A stretch of 8,846 bases of DNA, taken from the NCBI GenBank assembly GCA_019689775.1, contig JADGGV010000134.1:1-8846 (forward strand), in the 5' to 3' direction. Position numbers and translations under genes: made by a program. Positions 1 to 6,395 of the stretch are shown here, piece after piece (position 1 is the first letter of the stretch; each line of letters begins with the position of its first letter). The stretch comes from Gemmatimonadota bacterium. Its GTDB lineage: Bacteria > Gemmatimonadota > Gemmatimonadetes > Longimicrobiales > RSA9. The notes under the pieces were generated by a model that searched no databases, was not told where the DNA came from, and saw only the letters and a list, made by a program, of their open reading frames with translations.

Positions 1-289
1 CCTGCCGGCGGCGGCCGGCGGGGGCGGGGGGGGGGCCGCCGGCGCGCGGCCGCCGCCGACCGGCTGCGCGGCGGCGGCGCCGCGGCGCGGGAATGACGCT
101 CGCGCCCGCGGCCGTCGTTGCGCGGACCGCAGCCCCGCCGCCATTTTGTGCGCGGCGCGGCCCCGCGCCTCCCCCGCCTCTGCTCCCCCTCGGGATCGCC
201 GTCGTCGAGCGCGGCCTGCCCGGTCGTCCGAGCGCACCGGGGCGCGCCACGGGCGCGGATGGCATCCTCCGGGAACGTGTTGATCGGCC
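1..289. other. GC-extreme leader region, possible tail of a cut-off gene
   Basis: This stretch is almost pure G+C and holds no gene I can confirm. A plus-strand frame is open from the window edge to a TGA at 94-96 and would encode only Gly, Arg and Ala-rich sequence ending in AAARE. That could be the low-complexity C-terminus of an upstream gene, or it could be chance, because stops are rare at this base composition. A run of ten G occupies 26-35, preceded by five G at 20-24 and a single C. From 97 to 289 I see only weak promoter-like matches and no clear promoter for the gene starting at 290. Confidence 0.4.
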
Positions 290-2071
290 ATGGATCCGAC
301 GTTCTTCAGGAAGTTCAGGAAGCGCCACATCGCGGAGTGGGGCATCGGCTACCTGGCGGTGGCCGGCGGCACCATGCAGGTCCTGGACATCCTCGGGAAC
401 CGCTTCGGCTGGCCGGATGAGTGGGTGCGCGCGCTCTTCGCGCTCCTCGGCGTCGGCTTCCTCGTCGTGCTGGTGCTGGCGTGGTTTCACGGGGAGCGCG
501 GCCGGCAGCAGGTGACCGGGCTGGAGGTCGCGCTGCTGGCGGTGCTCGCCGGCGTCGCGGTGGCGGCCGTCGCCATCCTCGTGAACGCGCCGCCCGCACG
601 GTCGGAGCGGCCCGTCGAGCCGGCGAGCCTGGCCCGCGCGGAGGCGGCCGCCGCCGACCGCTCGATCGCCGTGCTCCCGTTCGTCGACCTGAGCCCGGCG
701 CACGACCAGGAGTACTTCAGCGACGGCGTGACCGAGGAGATCCTGAACACGCTCGCCCAGGTCCGCGGGCTGCGCGTCGCCGCGCGCACGTCCGCCTTCG
801 CGTTCAAGGGGAAGGACGTGCCCGTGGACCGGATCGGCCAGGAGCTGCACGTCGCGCACGTGCTGGAGGGGAGCGTGCGCAAGGACGGGAACCGACTGCG
901 GATCACCGCCCAGCTCGTGAACACCACCTCGGGCTATCAGCTCTGGACGAAGACGTACGAGCTCGAGCTGGGCGACGTCTTCGCGGTGCAGGAGGAGATC
1001 GCGCGCTCGATCACCCAGGCGCTGCGGATCACGCTCTCGGGGCAGGCGTCGATCCCGCCGTCGGCGCGCACGCGCCCCGAGGCGTACGACCTGTTCTTCC
1101 GCGGGCTCCAGGCGCTGAACCGGCGCACGCCGGCCGACCTGCGCCAGGCGATCGACTACTTCGAGCAGGCGATCGCCCTGGACTCGCTCTACGCCCAGGC
1201 GCACGCGGGCCTGGCCATGGCCGAGGTGCTGCTCCCGGTCTTCGGCGCCGCGCCCGCGCGCGAGGCCATGCCGCGGGCGCGCGAGGCGGCGCGCGCGGCG
1301 CTCGAGCTGGACAACTCGCTGCCGGAAGCGCACGCCGCGCTCGCGCTCGTCGAGATCCTCTACGACTGGAACTGGCCCGGCGCCGAGACCGAGTTCCGCC
1401 GGACGCTCCAGTCCAGCCCGAGCTTCGCCACCGGGCACCACTGGTACGGCCTGTCGATGATGCTCGCGGCCGGCCGCGCCGACCGGGCGCTCGAGGAGCT
1501 GCGCACGGCCGACGGCCTCGACCCGCTCTCCTACATCATCGACGCCGACGTGGGACAGTACTACGTCCTCGTCCGCGACTACGAGCGCGCGCTGCGGCAG
1601 CTCGGCGCCGTGCTCGAGACCGCGCCGGACTTCCCCGAGGCGCTCTACTGGAGCGGCTACGCGCACCTCGGCGCCGGCCGCCCCGCCGACGCCGCCCGCG
1701 CCTGGGCCCGCGTTCCCGAGATGGCCGGGCTGCGCGACTCCGCCGACGTCGCCACCGTCATGGCCGGGATCGCCGACCGCCCGCGCCGCTCGGCCGCCCT
1801 CGCGGTGCTCCGGCGGCGGGCCGCGCAGCCGCACCCGGCGCTCGTCGACCTCGCCGCCCAGCTCGCGCTCCTCGGCGCGCGCGAGGATGCGCTCCGCCTC
1901 CTCGAGCGCGCCGCCCGCGAGCGCGACTTCCACATCCTCTACGTCCGCCACCTCGCCGCGTTCGACGGCCTGCGCGACGACCCGCGCCTGCGGCGCCTCC
2001 TCGAGGCGCTCCCGCCGCTCGAGGCCGCGCCGGCCCAGCCGGCCCAGCCGGCCGCGGCCGGCGCCCGCTGA
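290..2071 (+). CDS. Membrane-anchored TolB-like/TPR-repeat protein
   Basis: The product has 593 residues. The N-terminus (about 1-100) is basic and then hydrophobic, with likely membrane segments near 18-36, 47-66 and 77-98. Residues 125-247 form a TolB/FlgO-like alpha/beta domain with the family signatures SIAVLPFVDLS, FSDGVTEEILNTLAQV, VLEGSVRK and LWTKTYE. From about 264 to 540 follow tetratricopeptide-type helical repeats (FRGLQALNRRTPADLRQAIDYF, YARALR-like units), then a short Ala/Pro-rich tail. In known relatives this TolB-like plus TPR module is fused to adenylate cyclase, protein kinase or winged-helix domains. Here the only N-terminal partner is the membrane block, so it is probably a scaffold or sensor at the inner membrane; its ligand is unknown. 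The start is fixed by a TGA at 281-283 in frame just upstream, although no good ribosome binding site precedes ATG 290. Sure of domains, unsure of role. Confidence 0.9.
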   Translation: MDPTFFRKFRKRHIAEWGIGYLAVAGGTMQVLDILGNRFGWPDEWVRALFALLGVGFLVVLVLAWFHGERGRQQVTGLEVALLAVLAGVAVAAVAILVNAPPARSERPVEPASLARAEAAAADRSIAVLPFVDLSPAHDQEYFSDGVTEEILNTLAQVRGLRVAARTSAFAFKGKDVPVDRIGQELHVAHVLEGSVRKDGNRLRITAQLVNTTSGYQLWTKTYELELGDVFAVQEEIARSITQALRITLSGQASIPPSARTRPEAYDLFFRGLQALNRRTPADLRQAIDYFEQAIALDSLYAQAHAGLAMAEVLLPVFGAAPAREAMPRAREAARAALELDNSLPEAHAALALVEILYDWNWPGAETEFRRTLQSSPSFATGHHWYGLSMMLAAGRADRALEELRTADGLDPLSYIIDADVGQYYVLVRDYERALRQLGAVLETAPDFPEALYWSGYAHLGAGRPADAARAWARVPEMAGLRDSADVATVMAGIADRPRRSAALAVLRRRAAQPHPALVDLAAQLALLGAREDALRLLERAARERDFHILYVRHLAAFDGLRDDPRLRRLLEALPPLEAAPAQPAQPAAAGAR

Positions 2072-2182
2072 CCCGCGAGCCGCCGGACGACACGGGCGGG
2101 CCCACGGCACCGGACCGCGACGATCGAGCGCGTCGCCCGCGCCCCGCCGCACAGCCGTCGCTCGAGGACACCGCCAGACCCG

Positions 2183-2199
2183 GTCGGAGTTTCTCCGAC
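2183..2199. terminator. 7-3-7 perfect inverted repeat after the TPR gene
   Basis: GTCGGAG (2183-2189) and CTCCGAC (2193-2199) are perfect complements around a TTT loop. It lies 111 bases after the TPR stop codon and 71 bases before the next probable start. It could be an intrinsic-type terminator lacking a T-tract, as is common in very GC-rich genomes, or an operator for the downstream small genes. Nothing else identifiable lies between 2072 and 2270 apart from a TAGCTT hexamer at 2244-2249 that could serve as a -10 element without a recognisable -35. Confidence 0.35.
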
Positions 2200-2270
2200 G
2201 CTTCCTCCTCCGATCCCCCGATTTCCCCGACCGGGCGCCGCCCTAGCTTCCGGCTACCCATCCGGCGGAC

Positions 2271-2435
2271 GTGCTCCGTCGCCCTGGCGGCGGCGGGCGC
2301 CGTCGGAGTCACGAGCGCGACGCGGCCCGCATCGTCGCCCCGGTTCCGGTCCTGCTCGCCTCCATCGCCGTCGTGCAGTCGCTGGCGAAGTGGGCGAGCC
2401 GGTTCCACGCGGCCGAGGTGGATCGCGAGGCCTGA
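2271..2435 (+). CDS. Probable 54-residue small protein upstream of the CoxIIa-like gene
   Basis: I do not recognise this protein. From a GTG at 2271 the frame runs to the TGA at 2433-2435, giving an Arg/Gly-rich N-terminus (residues 1-20), one short hydrophobic stretch (about 21-37, IVAPVPVLLASIAVV) and a charged tail. Nearly all codons end in G or C and the hydrophobic section looks coding. Its stop codon sits inside the purine-rich ribosome binding site of the next gene, whose ATG follows 12 bases later, which suggests translational coupling. Against it: the site before GTG 2271 is poor (GGCGG only two bases away), no other start is available after the in-frame TAG at 2244-2246, and the hydrophobic stretch is short for a membrane helix. 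A membrane peptide associated with the following subunit is a guess. Confidence 0.4.
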   Translation: MLRRPGGGGRRRSHERDAARIVAPVPVLLASIAVVQSLAKWASRFHAAEVDREA

Positions 2436-2447
2436 GAGAGGCGCCAT

Positions 2448-2648
2448 ATGCCGAACGACGATCGCCCGTACGCCCCCGAGCGGGGGATGGGCCCGGCTCC
2501 CGCGGCCGGCGCCGCCGATGCGCGCCTGGCCGAGCCGGGCCAGGAGGAGGAGCCGGTCACGACCGGCACGCTCTTCCTCATGCTGATGTTCCTGATGATG
2601 ATCGCCGGCTTCTGGGGGCTGATGTACGCGACGGTCCTCCACCGGTGA
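2448..2648 (+). CDS. Cytochrome c oxidase subunit IIa-like single-helix membrane peptide
   Basis: The 66-residue product has a soluble, acidic and Pro/Ala-rich N-terminus (1-36) followed by one membrane helix at about 40-62, ending ATVLHR. The segment EEEPVTTGTLFLMLMFLMMIAGFWGLMY resembles the short subunit IIa of ba3-type heme-copper oxidases: an acidic cap, Gly-Thr, one helix, then a FWG-x-MY pattern and a basic end. In the Thermus enzyme this helix packs against subunit II. A good site (AGAGAGG, about 2435-2441) lies six bases before ATG 2448. Oddly, no subunit I or II gene follows; the next gene is an unrelated TM2-like protein. The assignment rests on length, topology and a few residues, so a generic small membrane protein remains possible. 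Confidence 0.6.
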   Translation: MPNDDRPYAPERGMGPAPAAGAADARLAEPGQEEEPVTTGTLFLMLMFLMMIAGFWGLMYATVLHR

Positions 2649-2675
2649 GGCCATCGAGGTCCACGCGCAACCGAG

Positions 2676-2692
2676 GTCCGCACCTGCGGGAC
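2676..2692 (+). terminator. Weak hairpin after the CoxIIa-like gene
   Basis: GTCCGC (2676-2681) can pair with GCGGGAC (2686-2692) across an ACCT loop with one bulged G. It starts 28 bases after the stop codon of the CoxIIa-like gene. An 8-bp direct repeat CGAGGTCC (2655-2662 and 2672-2679) overlaps it. No T-tract follows. The remaining spacer up to 2835 has no credible gene. Confidence 0.25.
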
Positions 2693-2835
2693 TGCGTCGC
2701 TCGCCGCCGGCGGTGCGGCGCGGCGGGGGAGCGGCTCCGACCGCGCCGACCGCCCGCCGCAACCGCGCGCGCCGCGGATCCGTACTACGGGGAGGGCGCC
2801 GCGGGGCGCCACGGACTCCTGCGCGGGAGCGAGCG

Positions 2836-3045
2836 ATGAAGAACCCAGGGACGGCCGCCGTGCTCAGCGCGATCATCCCGGGACTCGGCCAGCTCTACAA
2901 CGGCACGATCTGGCGGGCGATCTTCTGGTTCGTCGTCACGCCGGGGCTGTGGATCGGCACCGGCGGGCTGCTCGGCTGGATCTGCCACCTGATCTCGGCC
3001 TACACGGCCTACCACTACGCCGCGGAGCACCCGTACCCCGGGTAG
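2836..3045 (+). CDS. TM2-like small integral membrane protein
   Basis: The 69-residue product is mostly hydrophobic, with segments at about 7-21, 27-42 and 45-61. The motif NPGTAAVLSAIIPGLGQLYNG (3-23) with the PGLGQLYNG core is characteristic of TM2-domain and related small bacterial membrane proteins; the rest (IFWFVVTPGLWIGTGG, then a helix ending AYTAYHYA) fits the same group. Their function is not established. ATG 2836 was chosen because GGGAG (2825-2829) lies six bases upstream and the family motif begins at residue 3; the open frame extends upstream to 2713 but that part is Arg-rich non-coding-like sequence. A GGCGCC-GCGG-GGCGCC hairpin (2795-2810) lies just before the ribosome binding site. 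It faces the next gene convergently. Confidence 0.8.
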   Translation: MKNPGTAAVLSAIIPGLGQLYNGTIWRAIFWFVVTPGLWIGTGGLLGWICHLISAYTAYHYAAEHPYPG

Positions 3046-3065
3046 CGCCCCGCGGCGCCGTCGTT

Positions 3066-3098
3066 CCCGCGGCGTGCAGCGTCGCACACGCCGCGCGG
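3066..3098. terminator. Hairpin between convergent TM2-like and DUF5335-like genes
   Basis: CGCGGCGTG (3068-3076) pairs perfectly with CACGCCGCG (3087-3095) around a ten-base loop, and two further C-G pairs extend it past a single bulge at 3096. It sits 20 bases after the TM2-like stop and 18 bases from the stop of the minus-strand gene, the expected place for a bidirectional terminator. No T-tract is present. Confidence 0.5.
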
Positions 3099-3113
3099 GA
3101 GGCGCGCCCGGCG

Positions 3114-3443
3114 CTACGCGTCGCGCTTCACGTGCAGCAGCGTCTGCCCGCCGTCGTGCTCGATGCGCAGCACCTCGTCCTTCACGTCGGCGCCGGACGC
3201 CAGCTCGAGCGCGGTCGGGGCGGCGATGGAGTGCGTCATGTGCACGCCCGGGCCGTGGCTCACCATGATCTCGATCCGGTCGTCGCGCGGATCGTACGCC
3301 ACGCCACGCAGGTCGTAGCGGCTGACCTCGCGCTGCGCGCCGAGATCCGGCGCGTCCTCCTCGACCACGACCTCCCGCGCCGCGTTCCGGTTCGTGAATT
3401 CCTTCAGCTCTGCGATCCAGCGGTTTCTCGGCAGCCGTGCCAT
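3114..3443 (-). CDS. DUF5335-like protein of unknown function
   Basis: The 109-residue product starts MARLPRNRWIAELKEFTNRN and contains the blocks DLGAQREV (33-40), LRGVAYDPRDDRIEIMV (45-61) and HMTHSI (68-73), ending in an alternating-strand section LRIEHDGGQTLLHV. This pattern (an R-x-W-x-x-L/F-x-x-F opening, an LGAQ block, a YDP-x-D-D-x-x-EI strand and an H-x-T-H-x-I block) matches my memory of the DUF5335 family, small alpha/beta proteins with no known activity. The start at 3443 has an excellent ribosome binding site, GGAGGG five bases before ATG; a much longer frame upstream is antisense and intergenic sequence and is rejected. It is single: 353 bases separate it from the phosphorylase gene. 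A possible ECF-type promoter lies at 3586-3610. Confidence 0.7.
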   Translation of the reverse strand: MARLPRNRWIAELKEFTNRNAAREVVVEEDAPDLGAQREVSRYDLRGVAYDPRDDRIEIMVSHGPGVHMTHSIAAPTALELASGADVKDEVLRIEHDGGQTLLHVKRDA

Positions 3444-3585
3444 TGTACCCTCCGGGTCGGCGCCGCGCCCTCCGACGCGCGCCCGGCGCGTGCCCGGAGG
3501 CGCGGCATCGCCGCGAGCGGCCGCGCGCCGGCATGGTTGAGCCGCCGGCCGCGACCGCGTCGCCTTCGGCAAGGTGGCCGGGGGC

Positions 3586-3610
3586 GACGCGCCTGTCTGT
3601 CGGGGTTTCA
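3586..3610 (-). promoter_or_regulatory. Possible ECF-sigma promoter for the DUF5335-like gene
   Basis: On the minus strand TGAAAC (3610 to 3605) is followed after 15 bases by CGTC (3589 to 3586). TGAAAC with CGTC is the hallmark pair of several extracytoplasmic-function sigma promoters, usually with about 16-17 bases between, so the spacing is one short. A start about 3579 would leave a leader of about 135 bases before ATG 3443. Confidence 0.3.
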
Positions 3611-3631
3611 CGGAACGTGGCGGGGTGGGAA

Positions 3632-3652
3632 CCCGACGCCGCCGGCGTCGGG
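3632..3652. repeat. Perfect 21-bp palindrome (10-1-10)
   Basis: CCCGACGCCG (3632-3641) and CGGCGTCGGG (3643-3652) are exact reverse complements around one C. It could be a strong hairpin ending transcription from the glgP side, or a dimeric protein-binding site; it lies 22 bases upstream of the possible ECF -35 element of the DUF5335-like gene, as expected for an operator. Confidence 0.5.
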
Positions 3653-3758
3653 AGAGTGCCGGACGACAACCGCGCCCCGCCGCGCGCGGTCGCGGCGCCG
3701 TCGTGGCCCGCGCCCGTGAACCGCAGGGCGTCGTGAGGTTGGCCGGCGACCGTGGGCC

Positions 3759-3785
3759 GCGGCGCCCGGCGCCTACGTGCGCCGC
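3759..3785 (-). terminator. Hairpin downstream of glgP
   Basis: GCGGCGC (3759-3765) pairs with GCGCCGC (3779-3785). An alternative smaller stem GGCGC/GCGCC (3761-3765 with 3769-3773) overlaps. It begins 11 bases beyond the glgP stop codon, a suitable position for a terminator, though without a T-tract. Confidence 0.35.
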
Positions 3786-3796
3786 AGGTCTCCGCG

Positions 3797-5974
3797 CTAC
3801 GACGCGCCGCCGGCCGCCCGCGTCGTCGCCACGCCGACCGCGAGCGATTCCCGATGCGCGGGCACGTACATCACCTCGACGTACTCGCGCACCATGCGGT
3901 GCGTGCTGTAGACGGGGGCGAGCTGGCGGATGGCGGAGCGCACGCGCTCGAGCCAGCGGACCGGCATCCCCTCCTCGTTGACCTCCTCGAAGAGGGGCAG
4001 CACCTCGTTCTCGAGGAGGCGGAACAGCGCCTCGGCGTCGGCGTCGTCGGCGTCCGCACCCAGGCCGGGGATCGCCTGGATGCACCAGCCGACCGGCTCG
4101 TTGGCGCAGGCGTTGTGGTCCGTCCACGCCTCGGCCCACCAGCCGTCCGGGATGCTCAGGTTGAGCACGCCGTTGGCCGCGGCCTTCATCCCGCTCGTGC
4201 CGCTCGCCTCGTGCGGGCGCCGCGGCACGTTCAGCCAGACATCCGCGCCGGCGACGAGCCGCCGCGCCAGCTCGACGTCGTAATCCTCGAGGAAGACGAA
4301 GCGGTCGCGATGCTCGGGGCGCAGCGCGAAGGCGGCGACCTGCTGGATCATGTCCTGCCCGGGCTGGTCCTTCGGGTGCGCCTTCCCGGCGAACACGAAC
4401 TGCACCTTCCCGGTCGCGAGCAGCCGCTCCAGCCGCTCCGGCCGCGAGAGCAGCAGCACGGCGCGCTTGTAGGTGGCGAACCGGCGCGCGAACACGATGG
4501 TCAGCCGGTCCGGGTCGAGCGCCGTGTCCGTCCACGACGCATCCTCGCCCAGCCGCTCCATCTGGCGACGCAGCCGCGTGCGCGCCTCCTCGACGAGCCG
4601 CCGGCGGCCGTACCGGCGCACCTCCCACAGCTCCTCGAGCGGGATGTGCGCCGCGCGCTGCCAGCGCACCTCGTCGGTCTCGTCGCGCCACGCATCGCCG
4701 AGGTGGCGGGCGTAGAGCGAGGCCATCGGGCGGGAGACCCACGTCGGCAGGTGCACGCCGTTCGTGATGTGGCCGATCGGCACCTCCTCCGTGGGCAGCC
4801 CCGGCCAGAGATGCCGCCACATCTCGCGGCTGACCTCGCCGTGCAGCCGGCTCACGCCGTTGCGGCGCGCGGCCAGCCGCAGCGCGAGGATCGTCATGCA
4901 GAACGGCTCGTCGGGCCAGGCGCCGTCGCGCCGCCCGAGCGAGAGGAAATGGTCCCACGCGCCGTGCATCTCCCAGACGTAGCCGCCGAGGTGGCGCTCC
5001 AGGAGCTGCGGCGAGAAGTAGTCGTGCCCCGCCGGCACGGGCGTGTGCGTCGTGAAGACGACGCCGCCGACGACCCGCTCGGCCGCCTCGCGGAAGCCCA
5101 CGCCGTCGCCCATGAGCTGGCGCGCGCGCTCCACGGCCGCGAACGCGGCGTGCCCCTCGTTCAGGTGCACCACCGTCGGCGTCTTGCCGAGCGCCTCCAG
5201 CGCGCGCATCCCGCCGATCCCGAGCACGATCTCCTGCCGCAGCCGATGCTCGATGTCGCCGCCGTAGAGGCGGTTCGTGATGGCACGGTCCTCCGGCAGG
5301 TTCTGCGGCATGTCGGTGTCCAGCAGGTAGAGCGGGACGCGGCCGACGTCCGCGCGCCAGACCTGCGCGTGCAGCCGCCGGTCGAGCATCGGCATCGTGA
5401 CGACGAGCGGCTCGCCCGCGGCGTCGCGCTCGAGCATCAGCGGCAGCTCGCTCGGCTCGACGCGGACATAGACGTCGTGCTGCCGCCCCTCGGCATCGAC
5501 CTCCTGCGTGAAGTAGCCCTCGTGGTAGAACAGCCCCACGGCGACGAGCGGGATCCCGAGGTCGCTCGCCGACTTCAGGTGGTCGCCCGCGAGCACGCCC
5601 AGCCCGCCGGACGAGATCGGCAGACACTCCGTGATCGCGAACTCCGCCGAGAAGTACGCCACGCGCAGCGCCGGGTCCGCCGCACCCTCGCGGGACCACC
5701 AGCTCCCCTCCGCCGCCAGATAGCGCCGCTGCTCCGCGGCGACCTCCTCCAGCTCGCGCAGGAACGAGCCGTCCGCCGCCAGCTCCGCCGCGCGCTCGGG
5801 CGAGAGCCGCGCCAGTAGCCGCACCGGATTGTGGCGCGTGGCCCGCCAGAGCGCGGGGTCGATCCGCTCGAACAGATCGCGCGCCGGGCGATGCCAGCTC
5901 CAGCGGAGATTGCGAGCGAGCGGGACGAGACCGGCGAGCGGGGCGGGGAGCCGGTCGGCGAGGTCGTGGGACAT
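3797..5974 (-). CDS. glgP: Alpha-glucan phosphorylase (GT35), short DUF3417-type
   Basis: The 725-residue enzyme would release glucose-1-phosphate from glycogen or maltodextrin ends using pyridoxal phosphate, in the cytoplasm. The N-terminus (about 10-55, LARNLRWSWHRPARDLFERIDPALW) is the DUF3417 cap of the bacterial/archaeal short phosphorylases. Next come FSAEF (108-112), SSGGLGVLAGDHLKSASDLG (121-140), the catalytic VHLNEGHAAF block with His275, THTPVPAGHD (310-318), a phosphate-binding RFATYKR block (Arg498, Lys503), and EASGTSGMKAAANGVLN with the cofactor Lys597. Length and all key residues are intact. I chose ATG 5974 because GGAGG lies six bases upstream; the ATG at 5980 abuts GGAGG and the ATG at 6004 has no site. 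No branching, synthase or debranching gene is adjacent. Confidence 0.95.
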   Translation of the reverse strand: MSHDLADRLPAPLAGLVPLARNLRWSWHRPARDLFERIDPALWRATRHNPVRLLARLSPERAAELAADGSFLRELEEVAAEQRRYLAAEGSWWSREGAADPALRVAYFSAEFAITECLPISSGGLGVLAGDHLKSASDLGIPLVAVGLFYHEGYFTQEVDAEGRQHDVYVRVEPSELPLMLERDAAGEPLVVTMPMLDRRLHAQVWRADVGRVPLYLLDTDMPQNLPEDRAITNRLYGGDIEHRLRQEIVLGIGGMRALEALGKTPTVVHLNEGHAAFAAVERARQLMGDGVGFREAAERVVGGVVFTTHTPVPAGHDYFSPQLLERHLGGYVWEMHGAWDHFLSLGRRDGAWPDEPFCMTILALRLAARRNGVSRLHGEVSREMWRHLWPGLPTEEVPIGHITNGVHLPTWVSRPMASLYARHLGDAWRDETDEVRWQRAAHIPLEELWEVRRYGRRRLVEEARTRLRRQMERLGEDASWTDTALDPDRLTIVFARRFATYKRAVLLLSRPERLERLLATGKVQFVFAGKAHPKDQPGQDMIQQVAAFALRPEHRDRFVFLEDYDVELARRLVAGADVWLNVPRRPHEASGTSGMKAAANGVLNLSIPDGWWAEAWTDHNACANEPVGWCIQAIPGLGADADDADAEALFRLLENEVLPLFEEVNEEGMPVRWLERVRSAIRQLAPVYSTHRMVREYVEVMYVPAHRESLAVGVATTRAAGGAS

Positions 5975-6162
5975 CGTCATCCTCCGAGGGTTTGGGGCCG
6001 CCACATCGCCGCCCCAGGCGTGTTGCTACTGCGGAGCCACCCGATCGTTCCCGGTCGGCGCGCCCACGGCCGCGCGGCCGCGACGCCCCGAACGAGGGGC
6101 TCGACCGCGGGCTCGCGCGCCGCAAACCGCGACGGCGCGGTGAACGTCCGTGTCCCATCCTT

Positions 6163-6289
6163 CTACCCCGGCGGCACGCACGTCGGCGCGCGCGCCGCCG
6201 GCACGGCGCCCGTCGTCCCGAGGACCGCCAGCACCGGCACGGCCGCGACGACCCGCGGGCAGGAAGCCGCGACGACTGGTCCAGGCCAT
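6163..6289 (-). pseudogene. Remnant or frameshifted start of a Tat-exported protein
   Basis: From ATG 6289 the frame reads MAWTSRRGFLPA, a twin-arginine motif (SRRGFL), then degenerates to Arg/Gly-rich sequence. In the neighbouring frame the next bases read VVAAVPVLAVLGTTGAVPAARA, a hydrophobic core followed by an Ala-x-Ala cleavage site. Removing a single G from the GGG run at 6252-6254 joins them into a textbook Tat signal peptide of about 34 residues. The joined frame then reads PTCVPPG and meets TAG at 6163-6165; GC-ended codons continue in that frame beyond the stop. It lies 60-65 bases after a good promoter, but its ribosome binding site is poor (GGAG directly abutting the ATG). It may be a decayed gene, an assembly error or coincidence. 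Confidence 0.35.
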
Positions 6290-6356
6290 CTCCGTCGAAT
6301 CAGGGGAGGACGCCTACGCGCGGAGCGGAAACAGACGGATCACGGAAAGATGCTGA

Positions 6357-6385
6357 AACGTAGGCCGGAACGAGGGATCGGTCAA
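6357..6385 (-). promoter_or_regulatory. Sigma-70-type promoter upstream of the Tat remnant and glgP
   Basis: On the minus strand TTGACC (6385 to 6380) and TACGTT (6362 to 6357) are separated by exactly 17 bases, five of six and four of six matches to the consensus. Transcription would start near 6350. It is the best promoter-like pair in the window and points at the frameshifted signal-peptide segment and then glgP. Confidence 0.55.
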
Positions 6386-6395
6386 TGAGGCCCGC

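Larger units (their letters stand above)
3444..3796. other. 353-base spacer between DUF5335-like gene and glgP
   Basis: No credible gene lies here. It holds a hairpin just after the glgP stop (3759-3785), a perfect 10-1-10 palindrome (3632-3652) and a possible ECF-sigma promoter for the DUF5335-like gene (3586-3610). Open frames across it are Arg/Ala/Pro-rich in all phases and look non-coding. Confidence 0.6.

Noticed and set aside
118..147. Promoter-like TTGCGC / CATTTT pair upstream of the TPR gene
   Set aside because: The -10 matches only three of six consensus bases and the position is about 140 bases upstream; too weak to call.
421..2586. A 721-codon plus-strand frame overlapping the TPR gene and CoxIIa-like gene
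   Set aside because: Its product is Arg/Ala/Pro-rich without any domain, and it is out of phase with the clearly conserved TolB-like/TPR protein.
2655..2679. Pair of CGAGGTCC direct repeats
   Set aside because: Only 8 bp and not centred on a promoter; expected by chance at this base composition.
3752..5818. A 688-codon open frame antisense to glgP
   Set aside because: It is the mirror of glgP codons in GC-rich DNA (His/Arg/Leu/Val-rich), with no family motif and no ribosome binding site; glgP itself has all catalytic residues.
3114..6158. A 1014-codon open frame on the minus strand spanning glgP and the spacer
   Set aside because: It is in a different phase from glgP over that gene and reads Arg/Ala/Gly-rich low complexity; only its last 109 codons (DUF5335-like) have a good ribosome binding site and conserved blocks.
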